A stretch of DNA of 64,000 nucleotides from BOG-1155 sp050012495 (GTDB lineage: Bacteria; Desulfobacterota; Syntrophorhabdia; Syntrophorhabdales; WCHB1-27). Positions 16,401 through 25,917 of the stretch are shown here, piece by piece. Position numbers and translations under genes: made by a program. Where the stretch lies: positions 15,840 to 79,839 of the forward strand of contig JBEKHB010000012.1 in the NCBI GenBank assembly GCA_050012495.1. The letters are read 5' to 3'. Position 1 is the first letter of the stretch, and every line of letters begins with the position of its first letter. The notes beneath the pieces are model-generated. The model had not been told where the DNA came from. It searched no databases and saw only the letters and a list, made by a program, of their open reading frames with translations.

Positions 16401-18374
16401 ATGTCTGACGAACAAGTATTTGGCAGGGATCATTTCCCGCACATTTTTAAACCGGGGAAGATCGGTGGGTTTACGATCCCCAATCGGGTAAAACACGCAG
16501 CCTGTTCAATCTCCAATTATAACTCGGTCCAGGGCTTCATCACGGATCGCGAATTCTATCGGGACCAGATGATAGGGAGAACAGGATCGGGTATTATCAC
16601 GAACCAGGGAGCATATCCTGATCCGAAAGGTGAGGGGAAGGGATATTGGAGACAACTCGCTTTGTACGATGAACGTTTTGTTCCTGGACTTACGCGAGTT
16701 TGTCAGTCCTATCGGAAGGACGCTCTGAACTCTTTAGTCCTTTTCCAGATCACCCACTGTGGCCGTTATGGTGGACTGGATTGCGGATATACGATGCAGC
16801 CGTCGGTAGTACCGCAAAAATTGCCGCACTTTGGGGCTCCACCCAGAGAAATGACCATGGATGATATCAAGCGAACAATTGCAGACCATACCAATTGCGC
16901 TCGGTTGGCTGTTCAGGCGGGATTCGATGGGGTAGAGCTTACCTGCTTCCAGGGATACCTCCTTGCGAATTTTAATTCCCGTTTTACCAACAGACGAACA
17001 GATGAATACGGGGGGTCACTTGAAAAACGGGCCCGGTTCATGGTGGAGATGATACAGCAAGTCCGGAAAACAATCGGACCGCATCTGGTGATAGGTATTC
17101 GTCTGAGCGGCTCGGAACTTCTGGGGGACCAGGGGAACACCGATGAAGAATGTATTGAACTGGGAAAGATCGCTGAAGATGCCGGCATTGATTACATTAG
17201 CATAGTCATCGGCTGGCATGAATCTGAGGAAGGAGCCTTGGGCCGTCACCACAATTCGGATAGATGGCTATATATGTGCGAGAACTGGAAAAAGGCAGTG
17301 AAAGTTCCGCTGACCTTTGGCCCGTGCTTACAGGACCCCTATGTGGCAGACCAGGCTATACGCGACGGTGTGATGGATTACTGGGAAATATGCCGTCCTT
17401 TTCTGGCCGACCCCCAGCGAGTGCATCAAATTGGAAAAAACGACATTGCTGGTATACGACCCTGCATTGGAGATCTCATGTGTTTAGCAAAAGGGCTCGT
17501 GCAACAGCCATACATATGCACGCTTAACCCGATCTTAGGTCATGAGGGTGAAGAAGAGTATCAAACCCGTCCGGCAGTGAGGAAGAAAACGGTCATGGTG
17601 ATCGGTGCCGGACCCGCAGGGATCCAAGCGGCACTGGCAGCAGCCAAGAAAGGCCATTACGTGTCCATGTACGATCAAAGGAGCCGCATAGGCGGTCAAC
17701 TGCTCTCAGCCTTAAAAGATCAGAGGGGTGGCTGGACCTATGAGGAGTTAGTTCAATATTATGAAGAACAACTCAGACGCCAGGAAATCGACGTTCACCT
17801 CGGAGTCACGGTAGACGAAAAACTGGTTAAAAACGTAGTGCACCCGGAAGTCGTAGTTCTTTGCTCAGGTTCCAAGATAGAACTTCCTTCAATCCCCGGG
17901 ATTGACCGTAAGGACGTATATACGACATTTGACGTTATGGAGGGTAATCCTCCAACCGGCGACAGGGTGTCAGTGATTCACGGAGGGAAGGTAGGCATCG
18001 TCACCGCTCTTTACCTTTCTACCCTGGGGAAGAACGTCACTCTAATCCACGAGGGTGAAAGACCGGTTGAAAAGGTTCCTGCGACCTGGAGATGGCGCTA
18101 CGGCCAGTGGTTAAAACAACATGGAATACGTATCATTAATAAAAGTAAGCCGATCAGCATTGATGATAAAGGGATTACGATTGTAGCCAATGACGGTAAG
18201 CAAGAGTTAATCGAGTGCGATTCGACAGTTTTTGCCCGGAGAGTGGCCAACCAGGATTTGTTGGACTTTTTGGACTGGGGCTGCGACGTACTCTTTATTG
18301 CCGGCGACGCGATCCGGCCCCGGTATCTCCATGTAGCGATTCACGAGGGATTTAGAACCGGGAACAGAGTCTAG
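16401..18374 (+). CDS. FadH/Old-yellow-enzyme-like flavin oxidoreductase
   Basis: This 657-residue protein has the FMN barrel (about 1-345), an iron-sulfur linker and a C-terminal FAD/NAD(P) half with GAGPAG (402-407), as in 2,4-dienoyl-CoA reductase. FNSRFTNRRTDEYGGS is the barrel signature. FadH has four linker cysteines in a C-x2-C-x3-C-x11-C pattern; here they read Cys355, Asp358, Cys361 and Cys373 with one residue deleted. A standard 4Fe-4S cluster is therefore uncertain. It probably reduces a conjugated double bond of a CoA ester or ring. AGAGGAGG precedes the ATG. Confidence 0.87.
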   Translation: MSDEQVFGRDHFPHIFKPGKIGGFTIPNRVKHAACSISNYNSVQGFITDREFYRDQMIGRTGSGIITNQGAYPDPKGEGKGYWRQLALYDERFVPGLTRVCQSYRKDALNSLVLFQITHCGRYGGLDCGYTMQPSVVPQKLPHFGAPPREMTMDDIKRTIADHTNCARLAVQAGFDGVELTCFQGYLLANFNSRFTNRRTDEYGGSLEKRARFMVEMIQQVRKTIGPHLVIGIRLSGSELLGDQGNTDEECIELGKIAEDAGIDYISIVIGWHESEEGALGRHHNSDRWLYMCENWKKAVKVPLTFGPCLQDPYVADQAIRDGVMDYWEICRPFLADPQRVHQIGKNDIAGIRPCIGDLMCLAKGLVQQPYICTLNPILGHEGEEEYQTRPAVRKKTVMVIGAGPAGIQAALAAAKKGHYVSMYDQRSRIGGQLLSALKDQRGGWTYEELVQYYEEQLRRQEIDVHLGVTVDEKLVKNVVHPEVVVLCSGSKIELPSIPGIDRKDVYTTFDVMEGNPPTGDRVSVIHGGKVGIVTALYLSTLGKNVTLIHEGERPVEKVPATWRWRYGQWLKQHGIRIINKSKPISIDDKGITIVANDGKQELIECDSTVFARRVANQDLLDFLDWGCDVLFIAGDAIRPRYLHVAIHEGFRTGNRV

Positions 18375-18476
18375 GGGCTTGGTCTTGGAAGGTGTGCATT
18401 GTGAAATTGTTTACAACGCTCGGCAATTTAACGGCGGCATCAAGAGAAAAAGCTGACTGCTTGGGGAGGGAGAGAA

Positions 18477-20135
18477 ATGAGGTCAGATGGATTTCGGCCT
18501 TATCAGAAAGAACTCGCAAAAATATATAATTCTAAGAGATGGTGGTTGGGTTTGACCTTTGGTGATATCCTGGACCGTGCTGCAGACTGCTATCCCGAGA
18601 AGATAGGCATAGTGACGGAAGAGGTCAGGTTATCATACGCCGACTTTAGGAACGAAGTGAACAGGGTAGCTATCGCCTTTAGCAAGCTGGGTTTGGGGAA
18701 GGGCGACCGTGTAATCATTCAATTGCCTAATTGGATTGAATTTTTATTGGTATTTTTCGGACTGCAGAAGATAGGCGCCATCGGGGTTTTCGCCTTGCCG
18801 AGGCATTCCCAGGCAGAAATCGAATATCTTGCCGAGCTGACCCAAGCGAAGGCCTGGGTGGTTCCGATAAGTTACAGAAAAACGGACTTTAGACCCCTGA
18901 TCAGGTCTGTGCAATCGAAAAGGTTCAATCTGGAATATATAATTACGCCCAGAGACACGATCGAGGGAACGATTCTATTTGATGAGATGAAGGATTCAGC
19001 GAGTCTGCCCCCCGATCCTCAGGGATATCTGGAATCGTTGAGACCGGATCCTATGGACATGGCCAATATTCTGCTGACCGGTGGAACTACGGGATTGCCC
19101 AAAGGGGTACCGAGGGATCACAACAGTCACATTCTTAATGGGCATGGATGGGTTTGGTGCTGGGAGTTGGGCAACCAGGATACGGGGCTGATTGCTATGC
19201 CGTTGGGTCATAACGCACCTCATATTACGGTTGTCTATCCGATGATGCTTACCGGTGGGAAAATAGTGGTGGTTACCGGAACGGGTCCAAAAGAGATTCT
19301 GGAGACCGTGGAAAAAGAGCGGATTACATATATTACCCCCGTCCCTGCGCAGATGGAAGCGATACTGAGTTTTCCTGATTTCTCGAAGTACGATTTGAGT
19401 TCTTTGAGATTGATTACATTAGGCGGGGCCCACTCTTCACCCGAATTGATCAAACGATTGAACGACAAATTCGGTGCCATTCAACTGGCCAATGTCTTCG
19501 GTATGGCAGAAGGGCCATGCACAAGTACCAGGAAGTATGATTCCGGAGAACTCGTCGGTCGCACAGTCGGACTGCCCGCGTGCCCTTATGACGACTTTAA
19601 GGTTGTGGATGACCGGGAAGAAGAGGTCCAGGTAGGGGTTGAAGGGGAACTCGTTGCCAAGGGACCCGGGGTTTTCACCGGGTATTACAAAACGAAGAAT
19701 AAGGATTTATCCGAGACCTTCACAAGGAACGGATATCTGAAGACCGGTGACTTAGCTAAAAAGGTTAATGAGCAGGGACACATTCAAATCACCGGCAGAA
19801 AAAAGGACGTCATCATTCGGGGGGGAGAGAACATTAGCTCGGTTCAGGTGGAGGAGTGGGTTGCTGGTCATCCTCACGTGGAAACTGTTGCTGTTGTTGG
19901 AATGCCGGACCCGATCCTTGGAGAGCGGATTTGCGCTTACATTAAGCTGAAGAAGGGGGGATCCCTTCAGATAGGTGAGTTGACAGCTTTTCTTAAGGGG
20001 AAAGGTGCATCCGTTTTTCTTCTCCCGGAGAGGATAGAGATTATCGACGAGCTGCCTCTCACCAACATCGGTAAGGTAGACAAAAAAGCCCTGCGAGTGG
20101 ACATCGCTGCAAAGTTAAAAGCGGAAACCTCATAA
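18477..20135 (+). CDS. AMP-forming acid-CoA ligase, aryl-acid (EntE/DhbE-like) type
   Basis: This 552-residue adenylating enzyme activates a carboxylic acid with ATP. The phosphate loop TGGTTGLPKG is at 201-210. FGMAEGP replaces the common YGxTE form as in 2,3-dihydroxybenzoate ligases, TGDLA and GRKKDVIIRGGENIS follow, and Lys533 is the C-terminal catalytic lysine. The resemblance to aryl-acid ligases, and the neighbouring transporter and dienoyl reductase, suggest an aromatic or alicyclic acid as substrate. A GGGGAGGGAGAG ribosome site precedes the ATG. CoA rather than a carrier protein is the likely acceptor, since no carrier gene is nearby. Confidence 0.88.
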   Translation: MRSDGFRPYQKELAKIYNSKRWWLGLTFGDILDRAADCYPEKIGIVTEEVRLSYADFRNEVNRVAIAFSKLGLGKGDRVIIQLPNWIEFLLVFFGLQKIGAIGVFALPRHSQAEIEYLAELTQAKAWVVPISYRKTDFRPLIRSVQSKRFNLEYIITPRDTIEGTILFDEMKDSASLPPDPQGYLESLRPDPMDMANILLTGGTTGLPKGVPRDHNSHILNGHGWVWCWELGNQDTGLIAMPLGHNAPHITVVYPMMLTGGKIVVVTGTGPKEILETVEKERITYITPVPAQMEAILSFPDFSKYDLSSLRLITLGGAHSSPELIKRLNDKFGAIQLANVFGMAEGPCTSTRKYDSGELVGRTVGLPACPYDDFKVVDDREEEVQVGVEGELVAKGPGVFTGYYKTKNKDLSETFTRNGYLKTGDLAKKVNEQGHIQITGRKKDVIIRGGENISSVQVEEWVAGHPHVETVAVVGMPDPILGERICAYIKLKKGGSLQIGELTAFLKGKGASVFLLPERIEIIDELPLTNIGKVDKKALRVDIAAKLKAETS

Positions 20136-20259
20136 TGCAAGAGTTAAGCTCGAGTTTAAGGTCAAGATGGAGAGCAGAACTTTACCGAATACTGTGACGG
20201 GAAAATTCTCTGAATGAGAGGTTTAGTATCTAAATATAGAAAATAACAAGGGGGGTAGC

Positions 20260-21945
20260 ATGGAAAGCGTAAAATTGTGGGATATCGCGCCTGGATACGA
20301 TCTGATTGAAGAAGTTGATGTGCCTGAGATGCATTCTTGGTTCTTGGACGTGACACACTCTATACCGCCTCAGACCCCGCTGTTCGCGTGGTTCTGGACG
20401 AGGTACTGCAGTCATGGGCTACAGTATGCTTCCGATTACTTCAGCTTCCCGACATGTAAGGGCTCGGAGATGAGGAACAAAAACGGTTATTCTTATAACG
20501 CCTTCCACATCGTCAGAGATGAAGAAGAGGTTAAAAGGAGGGAGGTAAAATTCAGGGAAGCGATGATCCCATGGATTCAGAACTTCGATGGGCTGTGGGA
20601 CGGCTACAAAAGGAAATTACTGGACCTGTATGAGAAACTGAAAGCGCTGGATGTTGATAAGGCGTCCAATGCCGAATTATACCAGCATAGCTGCGACCTC
20701 ATTGATGCTTACAGAACAGTGTTTGAAATCCACTTCCTGGGAATGCAAAGCTCTTTCAATGGATGGGTGATGTTTGAGAATTTATGCAAAGAGCGTTTTG
20801 GGATAACCGACCAGGACCCACATTTTCAAAACCTCTTCGTAGGCTTCGACAGCAAGGTGTATCAGGTTGACAAGCAACTATCCGAACTTGGCCAGGTTGC
20901 TGCTGAGATGGGTTTGGCAAATGTTTTCAAGGAGAATGAAGCCAAGGCTATCATACCGAAGCTTGAGCAAATGACAAAGGGGCAGGAATGGCTTAAGAAG
21001 TTTAACGAGTTCTTGCGGGTAGAAGGTTGGAGAATGGTTCGGATGATTGACATAACGGAGCCCTACTGGCTGGAGGATCCCAGCATCCCTATAAATATCG
21101 TGAAGCAATTTATGGACGCCGGCTACCACCTGGAGAAAATTAGAAAGGAGTTGGTGAGAAAAAGAGAGGAAGCAGTGGGAGCAATCCTCGAAAAGGTACG
21201 TCCTGATGAAAAGGAAAGGGTCAGGCTGCTGATAAGGCTGGGCCAGAAAGCCGGCATTTATAGCGAGGAACATGATCTTTATTGCGAATTGTATCTTCAC
21301 GCCTTACTTCGTCGCGGGTATCTGGCAATAGGAAGAAGACTCGCCCAGAATGGGAGCATCGATCAGGAGAAAGACGTCCTCTTTCTGAATCCCGACGAAA
21401 TTGGCAGAGCTCTGGTCGTCCCGGAACATCATGACTTGCGGTTCATCACAAAAAGACGCCGTGCCGAATGGGAAGAAGCGAAAACGATGACCCCACCCCC
21501 GATTTATACCGACCGGGGGAGCTTTGAAGAAGCAGTTGGCATGGATTTAATGCCAACAAGGGACGCTATACTGATAAAACTCATCATAGGTGAACTGCCA
21601 ACGGTCAAGCCGGAACTGAAGGCTGATCTTTATGGACTATGCGCTTCACAAGGTATTGCTGAGGGGCCGGCCAGGGTTGTAATGGATTATGGGCAATTGG
21701 GTGCAGTCGAGACAGGTGACATTCTGGTCTGCCCCACCACAAACCCCGCCTGGATTCCGGTTTTCAGCAAGATCAAGGGCATTATTACTGACGGAGGGGG
21801 GGTGCTTTCCCACGCAGCTATTGTTGCTCGCGAATATGGACTGCCTGCCGTGGTAAATACTCGCGAGGCCACGATGCTAATCAAAACGGGTCAAAAAATT
21901 AAGGTCGACGGGAACTCAGGAGCAGTGTTCATCTTACACGAATAG
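20260..21945 (+). CDS. Phosphohistidine (C-terminal) half of a split PEP-synthase-like kinase
   Basis: This 561-residue protein lacks the ATP-grasp domain but ends in the mobile phosphohistidine domain: GGGVLSHAAIVARE carries His518, followed by GLPAVV. The first 430 residues are helical and unlike PEP synthase proper. Phenylphosphate synthase of Thauera is likewise split into a phosphohistidine subunit and an ATP-grasp subunit, and the ATP-grasp partner here is encoded at 24636. Together they may phosphorylate a phenolic or alcohol group. A UbiD-type phenylphosphate carboxylase is not in the window, so phenol as substrate is unproven. AAGGGGGG precedes the ATG. Confidence 0.85.
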   Translation: MESVKLWDIAPGYDLIEEVDVPEMHSWFLDVTHSIPPQTPLFAWFWTRYCSHGLQYASDYFSFPTCKGSEMRNKNGYSYNAFHIVRDEEEVKRREVKFREAMIPWIQNFDGLWDGYKRKLLDLYEKLKALDVDKASNAELYQHSCDLIDAYRTVFEIHFLGMQSSFNGWVMFENLCKERFGITDQDPHFQNLFVGFDSKVYQVDKQLSELGQVAAEMGLANVFKENEAKAIIPKLEQMTKGQEWLKKFNEFLRVEGWRMVRMIDITEPYWLEDPSIPINIVKQFMDAGYHLEKIRKELVRKREEAVGAILEKVRPDEKERVRLLIRLGQKAGIYSEEHDLYCELYLHALLRRGYLAIGRRLAQNGSIDQEKDVLFLNPDEIGRALVVPEHHDLRFITKRRRAEWEEAKTMTPPPIYTDRGSFEEAVGMDLMPTRDAILIKLIIGELPTVKPELKADLYGLCASQGIAEGPARVVMDYGQLGAVETGDILVCPTTNPAWIPVFSKIKGIITDGGGVLSHAAIVAREYGLPAVVNTREATMLIKTGQKIKVDGNSGAVFILHE

Positions 21946-21971
21946 GACCAACATTAGCGGAGGAAAACGCG

Positions 21972-23213
21972 ATGGGCAGGAAGGCCGTGGTTCTCATTGG
22001 AACGCTCGATAGCAAAGTGGAAGTGATCAGTTTTATGAAGGAACAGATTGAGCAGAGAGGCTGCGAGGCCGTCTTATTGGATGTCAGTCCGTTACTGTAT
22101 CCTTCAAGGCCAAGACCTGAACCCGTAATGAACGCGGATATTGCCCCTGAAGAGATTTGCCGGATTATGGGAGAGAATGTTGAAGAGATCAGGTCAACGA
22201 AAGACCGGGATCGCGTGAGTAAGGTCATGGGAGAGGGGGCATTACAGAAACTAACCCAACTGTATTCTTCCGGAAGACTGAACGGTGCTGTATCGATAGG
22301 CGGGTTAACAACTTCCCTCTTTGCCGCCAATCTCTTGAAAAAACTGCCCTTCGGTGTGTCAAAATTGGTTGTCTGTTCGGGGGTACGCTCGGACATAATG
22401 AGGTGGTTTGGTGTCGCCGATATCGCCATCATGCAAGTTCTTGTCGACATGGAAAGACCCAACGAATTAGTGAAAAATGCGCTTGTTCGAGCAGCCGGCG
22501 CCATATGCGGCATGGTGGAGAAGGCTACGGTTCCTTTTGCGCCACCAACTGAGAAGAGCATTGCCCTCACGGAATATGGTTTCTGTGATAACTGCGCTGT
22601 CCTTGTAAGCAAGCGCTTACAGGACAGGGGCTTCAGTGTGTACCCCTTTCATTCCATGGGAGTCGGTGACGCAGCGATGGAGAATCTGATAGCCCAAGGT
22701 CACTTCAGCGGCGTAATAGACATCGTGACGGGCGGACTCATAGAGGAGATTTTTGAGGGCACCAGGGCAGCCGGTCTGAAAAGGCTCGAGGCAGCGGGGG
22801 AAAGAGGTTTGCCCCAGGTTCTTGCTCCCTCGGGTATCAATCTCACTAACGCCGGACCGGATAGAAAACACCGTGAGAGATTCAGTTCTCGTGAGAGGAA
22901 AGTAAAATTAGACGAGTACCGGATAATCACCAGGTACAACGCAGAGGAATTGACCGCGGCAGCTAAAGTGTACGCTGACAAGTTAAATAAAGCCAGGGGC
23001 CCTGTAACATTTTTAATTCCTCTTCGTGGGTGGTCCTCGGCCGATAGAGAAGGGTCTCCACTTTATGCCCCGGAGGAAGACCGGGTATTTATTGAAGAGC
23101 TGAAGAAGGAAGTCAAACCAGAAATTGAGATCCGGGAGCTGAACTGTAATCTCGACGATACGGAATTCGCTGAAGCTCTTGTGGAAAGCTTTATCCAGAT
23201 ACAGGGGACATAA
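21972..23213 (+). CDS. Tm-1-like (UPF0261) protein
   Basis: This 413-residue protein resembles the N-terminal part of tomato Tm-1 and bacterial UPF0261 proteins, which bind ATP. VVLIGTLDSKVEVISFMKEQI, GGLTTSLFAANLLKKL and FLIPLRGWSSADREG are typical blocks. The biochemical role is not established. Such genes often accompany TIM-barrel partners and aromatic or sugar-acid catabolism genes. GCGGAGGAAAACGCG precedes the ATG, 26 bases after the kinase half. A paralogue lies at 61602. Confidence 0.85.
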   Translation: MGRKAVVLIGTLDSKVEVISFMKEQIEQRGCEAVLLDVSPLLYPSRPRPEPVMNADIAPEEICRIMGENVEEIRSTKDRDRVSKVMGEGALQKLTQLYSSGRLNGAVSIGGLTTSLFAANLLKKLPFGVSKLVVCSGVRSDIMRWFGVADIAIMQVLVDMERPNELVKNALVRAAGAICGMVEKATVPFAPPTEKSIALTEYGFCDNCAVLVSKRLQDRGFSVYPFHSMGVGDAAMENLIAQGHFSGVIDIVTGGLIEEIFEGTRAAGLKRLEAAGERGLPQVLAPSGINLTNAGPDRKHRERFSSRERKVKLDEYRIITRYNAEELTAAAKVYADKLNKARGPVTFLIPLRGWSSADREGSPLYAPEEDRVFIEELKKEVKPEIEIRELNCNLDDTEFAEALVESFIQIQGT

Positions 23214-23412
23214 GGCTTTTAGCACTGAGGTTGACGCCGTGGTCTTCGCGGGCACAATCCCCCTGGAACTGTGTGCACGTGATGTCACGGCGGAATATGG
23301 CGACAAGGAGGTGATCAAAGTAGATAGAAGGAATACCGACGAATTTAAGCTGTGGGTTTACGGCAATGAGCTGCTATCCGGCAGCGATGAAACGGACCAA
23401 GGAGGATGCGAT

Positions 23413-24414
23413 ATGTTGAAGATCGACGCTTTTACCCATATTATACCAATTAAGTACAATAAGCTTCTCTATAAAATAGCGGGAGGCGATTTTTTCGCAA
23501 AAGCTGTTAATGAATCCATACCGACTCTCACGGACCTGGATGCCAGATTTCGGATAATGGACAAGTACGATGTGATGCACGTAATCACCCTGGCCTTCCC
23601 AACCCCGGAGCAGGTTGCGGACCCGAAGGGTGCGGTGGAATTGGCAAAAGCAGCCAACGATGAGATGGCGGAACTGGTCTTCAGATACCCGGAGAGATTC
23701 CCGGCAGCCATAGCCACTCTGCCCATGAATGATATGGACGCAGCTTTGAAAGAGACCGACAGGGCGATAAAGGAGTTAAGATTCAGGGGCGTGCAAATAT
23801 GTACGAGCATTAACGGCAAGGCTTTGGATTCACCTGAATTTTGGCCTCTTTATGAAAAAATGTGTGAATACAATCTACCCATATTGCTTCATCCATACAG
23901 AGATCCATCCCAGGCGGATTATCCGGTAACGGAGAAGAGGTCAAAGTACAGACTGTCAGGACTGATCGGTTGGCCGTATGAGACCACAGCGGCTATGATT
24001 CGCCTGGTCTTCAGCGGTGTATTTGACAGGCATCCCAGCTTAAAGATTCAGGTACATCATTGTGGTGGTTATATCCCGGCTGTTATTAACCGGGTAGTAG
24101 GAGAATATCAATTCCGTGAGAGGCAGCGAAGATCAGAAGGTGATATGCCGTTTACTAAACCTCTCATCGACTATTTCAAGATGTTCTACTACGATACTGC
24201 GGTCTATGGGCACACCCCTTATCTGATGTGCTGCTACGAGCTTTGCGGGGCGGACCATATGGTATTTGCGACGGATCTGCCTTATGATAGCCAGTTTGGT
24301 GCGAGGTATACCAGGGAAACAATAGCGTCGATAGAGCGGATGAACATCAGTGATTTGGAGAAGAAGAAGATATTTGAAGACAATGTGAGAAAGCTCATGC
24401 GCTTACCCGTGTGA
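23413..24414 (+). CDS. Amidohydrolase-2 family protein (decarboxylase-like)
   Basis: From the ATG at 23413, which follows AAGGAGGATGCG, this encodes 333 residues. The frame is open back to 23179 but lacks a better start. The fold is that of aminocarboxymuconate semialdehyde decarboxylase and resorcylate decarboxylase. Candidate metal ligands are His9 (first-strand D-x-H-x-H reads D-A-F-T-H, so the first His is Phe7), the LLHPY His, QVHHCGG and the Asp of FATDLPYD. The site is more complete than in the paralogue at 7022. A decarboxylase or hydrolase acting on the operon's aromatic intermediate is likely. Confidence 0.83.
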   Translation: MLKIDAFTHIIPIKYNKLLYKIAGGDFFAKAVNESIPTLTDLDARFRIMDKYDVMHVITLAFPTPEQVADPKGAVELAKAANDEMAELVFRYPERFPAAIATLPMNDMDAALKETDRAIKELRFRGVQICTSINGKALDSPEFWPLYEKMCEYNLPILLHPYRDPSQADYPVTEKRSKYRLSGLIGWPYETTAAMIRLVFSGVFDRHPSLKIQVHHCGGYIPAVINRVVGEYQFRERQRRSEGDMPFTKPLIDYFKMFYYDTAVYGHTPYLMCCYELCGADHMVFATDLPYDSQFGARYTRETIASIERMNISDLEKKKIFEDNVRKLMRLPV

Positions 24415-24426
24415 TGCTGCCAAGGG

Positions 24427-24489
24427 CTGTACGGCTTCTCCACGACTGTCAATACCCTGTTTGCCGTCTGAATCGGAGAAGCCGTACAG
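24427..24489 (+). repeat. Perfect 15-bp inverted repeat after the amidohydrolase gene
   Basis: CTGTACGGCTTCTCC (24427-24441) is matched without error by GGAGAAGCCGTACAG (24475-24489) across a 33-base loop. It starts 13 bases after the amidohydrolase stop. No T-run follows, so it may be an attenuator or RNA-stability element, or a small inserted element. Confidence 0.6.
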
Positions 24490-24635
24490 GCTCTTGCTTT
24501 GCGGGTAAGGAACAGGGGCGCCTCTCTGTGATACCCGCTGGTTCTCTACTACCAAAAATAGACCGTGGCAACGACGAAGTCAATAAAGCTTAATGAATAT
24601 AGGCGGAAGGGCCTTACGTTAACCAGGAGAGTGCG

Positions 24636-25679
24636 ATGAAAGTAAAGGAAATCTACTGGCTCGACGAGTTGTCGAGAGAGCACAACGATATTGTGGGCAA
24701 GAAGTGCGCCAACCTGGGAGAGCTGATAAGGCAGGGGCTTCGGGTGCCCTACGGCTTCGCGCTCTCCGTTAAGGCCTACGAGCACTTCATGGAGTCTACC
24801 GGATTGAAGGAAAAAGTGCGTCAAATTGTTGAAGACGCGGTGGACACGGGCCTTGACGTGGACCACGATGTGGGAAAAATGATGGAGACGAGCGCTGAAA
24901 TAAGGGGGGCAATTGAGGGGTGCCCGATGCCCCCGGACCTTGCAGCCGAGATAGGTCGTTATTATTCGGGGCTGCAGGAAAAACTGGCGATCGGGCACGT
25001 GGCGTGTGCAGTGAGGTCAAGCGGGGCTGTAAGTATGCCGGGCCAGATGGAGACCTATCTGAACGTCGCAGGTGAGAAAGCCATCATCGAACACGTGAAA
25101 AAAGTGTGGGGCAGCGCCTTTACTACAAGGGCCATCGCTTTCAGAATCCAGCAGAATATGCCCGTTTTCTGGGCGCCGATCGGCGTGGCGGTAATCATGA
25201 TGATTGAGGCTAGGTCTGCGGGCGTCATATTGACCGTTCTGCCGAACATCGGCGACACAGACCGGGCCATTGTAGAGGGCAACTTCGGTCTCGGAGAGAG
25301 CGTCGTCAGCGGAGAATTTACACCTGATTCCTTCGTCGTCCACAAGCACGAGATGATCATTGAATCGAAAACGGTTGCCGAAAAGAGAAAGATGGTCGTC
25401 TATGATACCTGTGGCACACGCCTTTGCGACGTGTCGGAGGATCTTAAAGACCAACCCTGCCTCAACAACGATGAAATCCTTGAGATCGTGAGGGTCGCTA
25501 AGGATGTTGAGAAGTATTTTGCCGCTCCTCAAGACATGGAGTGGGTGGTCGACAGCCGGTTCGCCTTTCCGGAGAGCATTTTCTGGGTCCAGGCCAGGGG
25601 CGCAAAATATGCGAAAAAAGAGGCACATAGAAACGAAGAATGTGTGATGGATATGATGCTGCAACTATTCCGAAAGTAA
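24636..25679 (+). CDS. ATP-grasp (N-terminal) half of a split PEP-synthase-like kinase
   Basis: This 347-residue protein matches the nucleotide-binding domain of PEP synthase and pyruvate phosphate dikinase. GKKCANLGEL, VRSSGAVSMPGQMETYLN, EGNFGLGESVVSGE and the closing WVQARG are the conserved blocks. It is full length for the isolated domain and matches the roughly 40-kDa subunit of phenylphosphate synthase. Its job would be to charge His518 of the partner encoded at 20260 from ATP. Two other genes and the inverted repeat separate the halves. The ribosome site is AGGAGAGTGCG. Confidence 0.87.
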   Translation: MKVKEIYWLDELSREHNDIVGKKCANLGELIRQGLRVPYGFALSVKAYEHFMESTGLKEKVRQIVEDAVDTGLDVDHDVGKMMETSAEIRGAIEGCPMPPDLAAEIGRYYSGLQEKLAIGHVACAVRSSGAVSMPGQMETYLNVAGEKAIIEHVKKVWGSAFTTRAIAFRIQQNMPVFWAPIGVAVIMMIEARSAGVILTVLPNIGDTDRAIVEGNFGLGESVVSGEFTPDSFVVHKHEMIIESKTVAEKRKMVVYDTCGTRLCDVSEDLKDQPCLNNDEILEIVRVAKDVEKYFAAPQDMEWVVDSRFAFPESIFWVQARGAKYAKKEAHRNEECVMDMMLQLFRK

Positions 25680-25740
25680 GGGACCTCTCACCACTGCAGG
25701 AAGCGAAAGGTCCGTAAGATCGCCAACAGGCGCGCGTCTC

Positions 25741-25788
25741 CACGATGTCTTTCCCAACATCGTGAAGGGGGCGGTTCTCGCCCCCTTC
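25741..25788. terminator. Double hairpin between converging operons
   Basis: CACGATGT/ACATCGTG (25741-25748, 25757-25764) is followed at once by GAAGGGGGCG/CGCCCCCTTC (25764-25773, 25779-25788) with a five-base loop. It lies between the end of region 2 and the end of the minus-strand ligase gene, so it probably stops transcription from both sides. The T-rich tail is weak. Confidence 0.7.
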
Positions 25789-25917
25789 GTCGGTTTCCTT
25801 CCATACCGGATCAATGTCTCGATGTTCTGAATGGCTGATACAAGGTACTCCTGGATAGCCAACTGAAAAATCCTTTACCTCCATGGGTTCCCCTGACAAC
25901 GACCCCAAAAGGTGATG

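Noticed and set aside
24427..24489. Intrinsic terminator
   Set aside because: The stem is perfect but the loop is 33 bases and no T-run follows. It is listed as a repeat instead.
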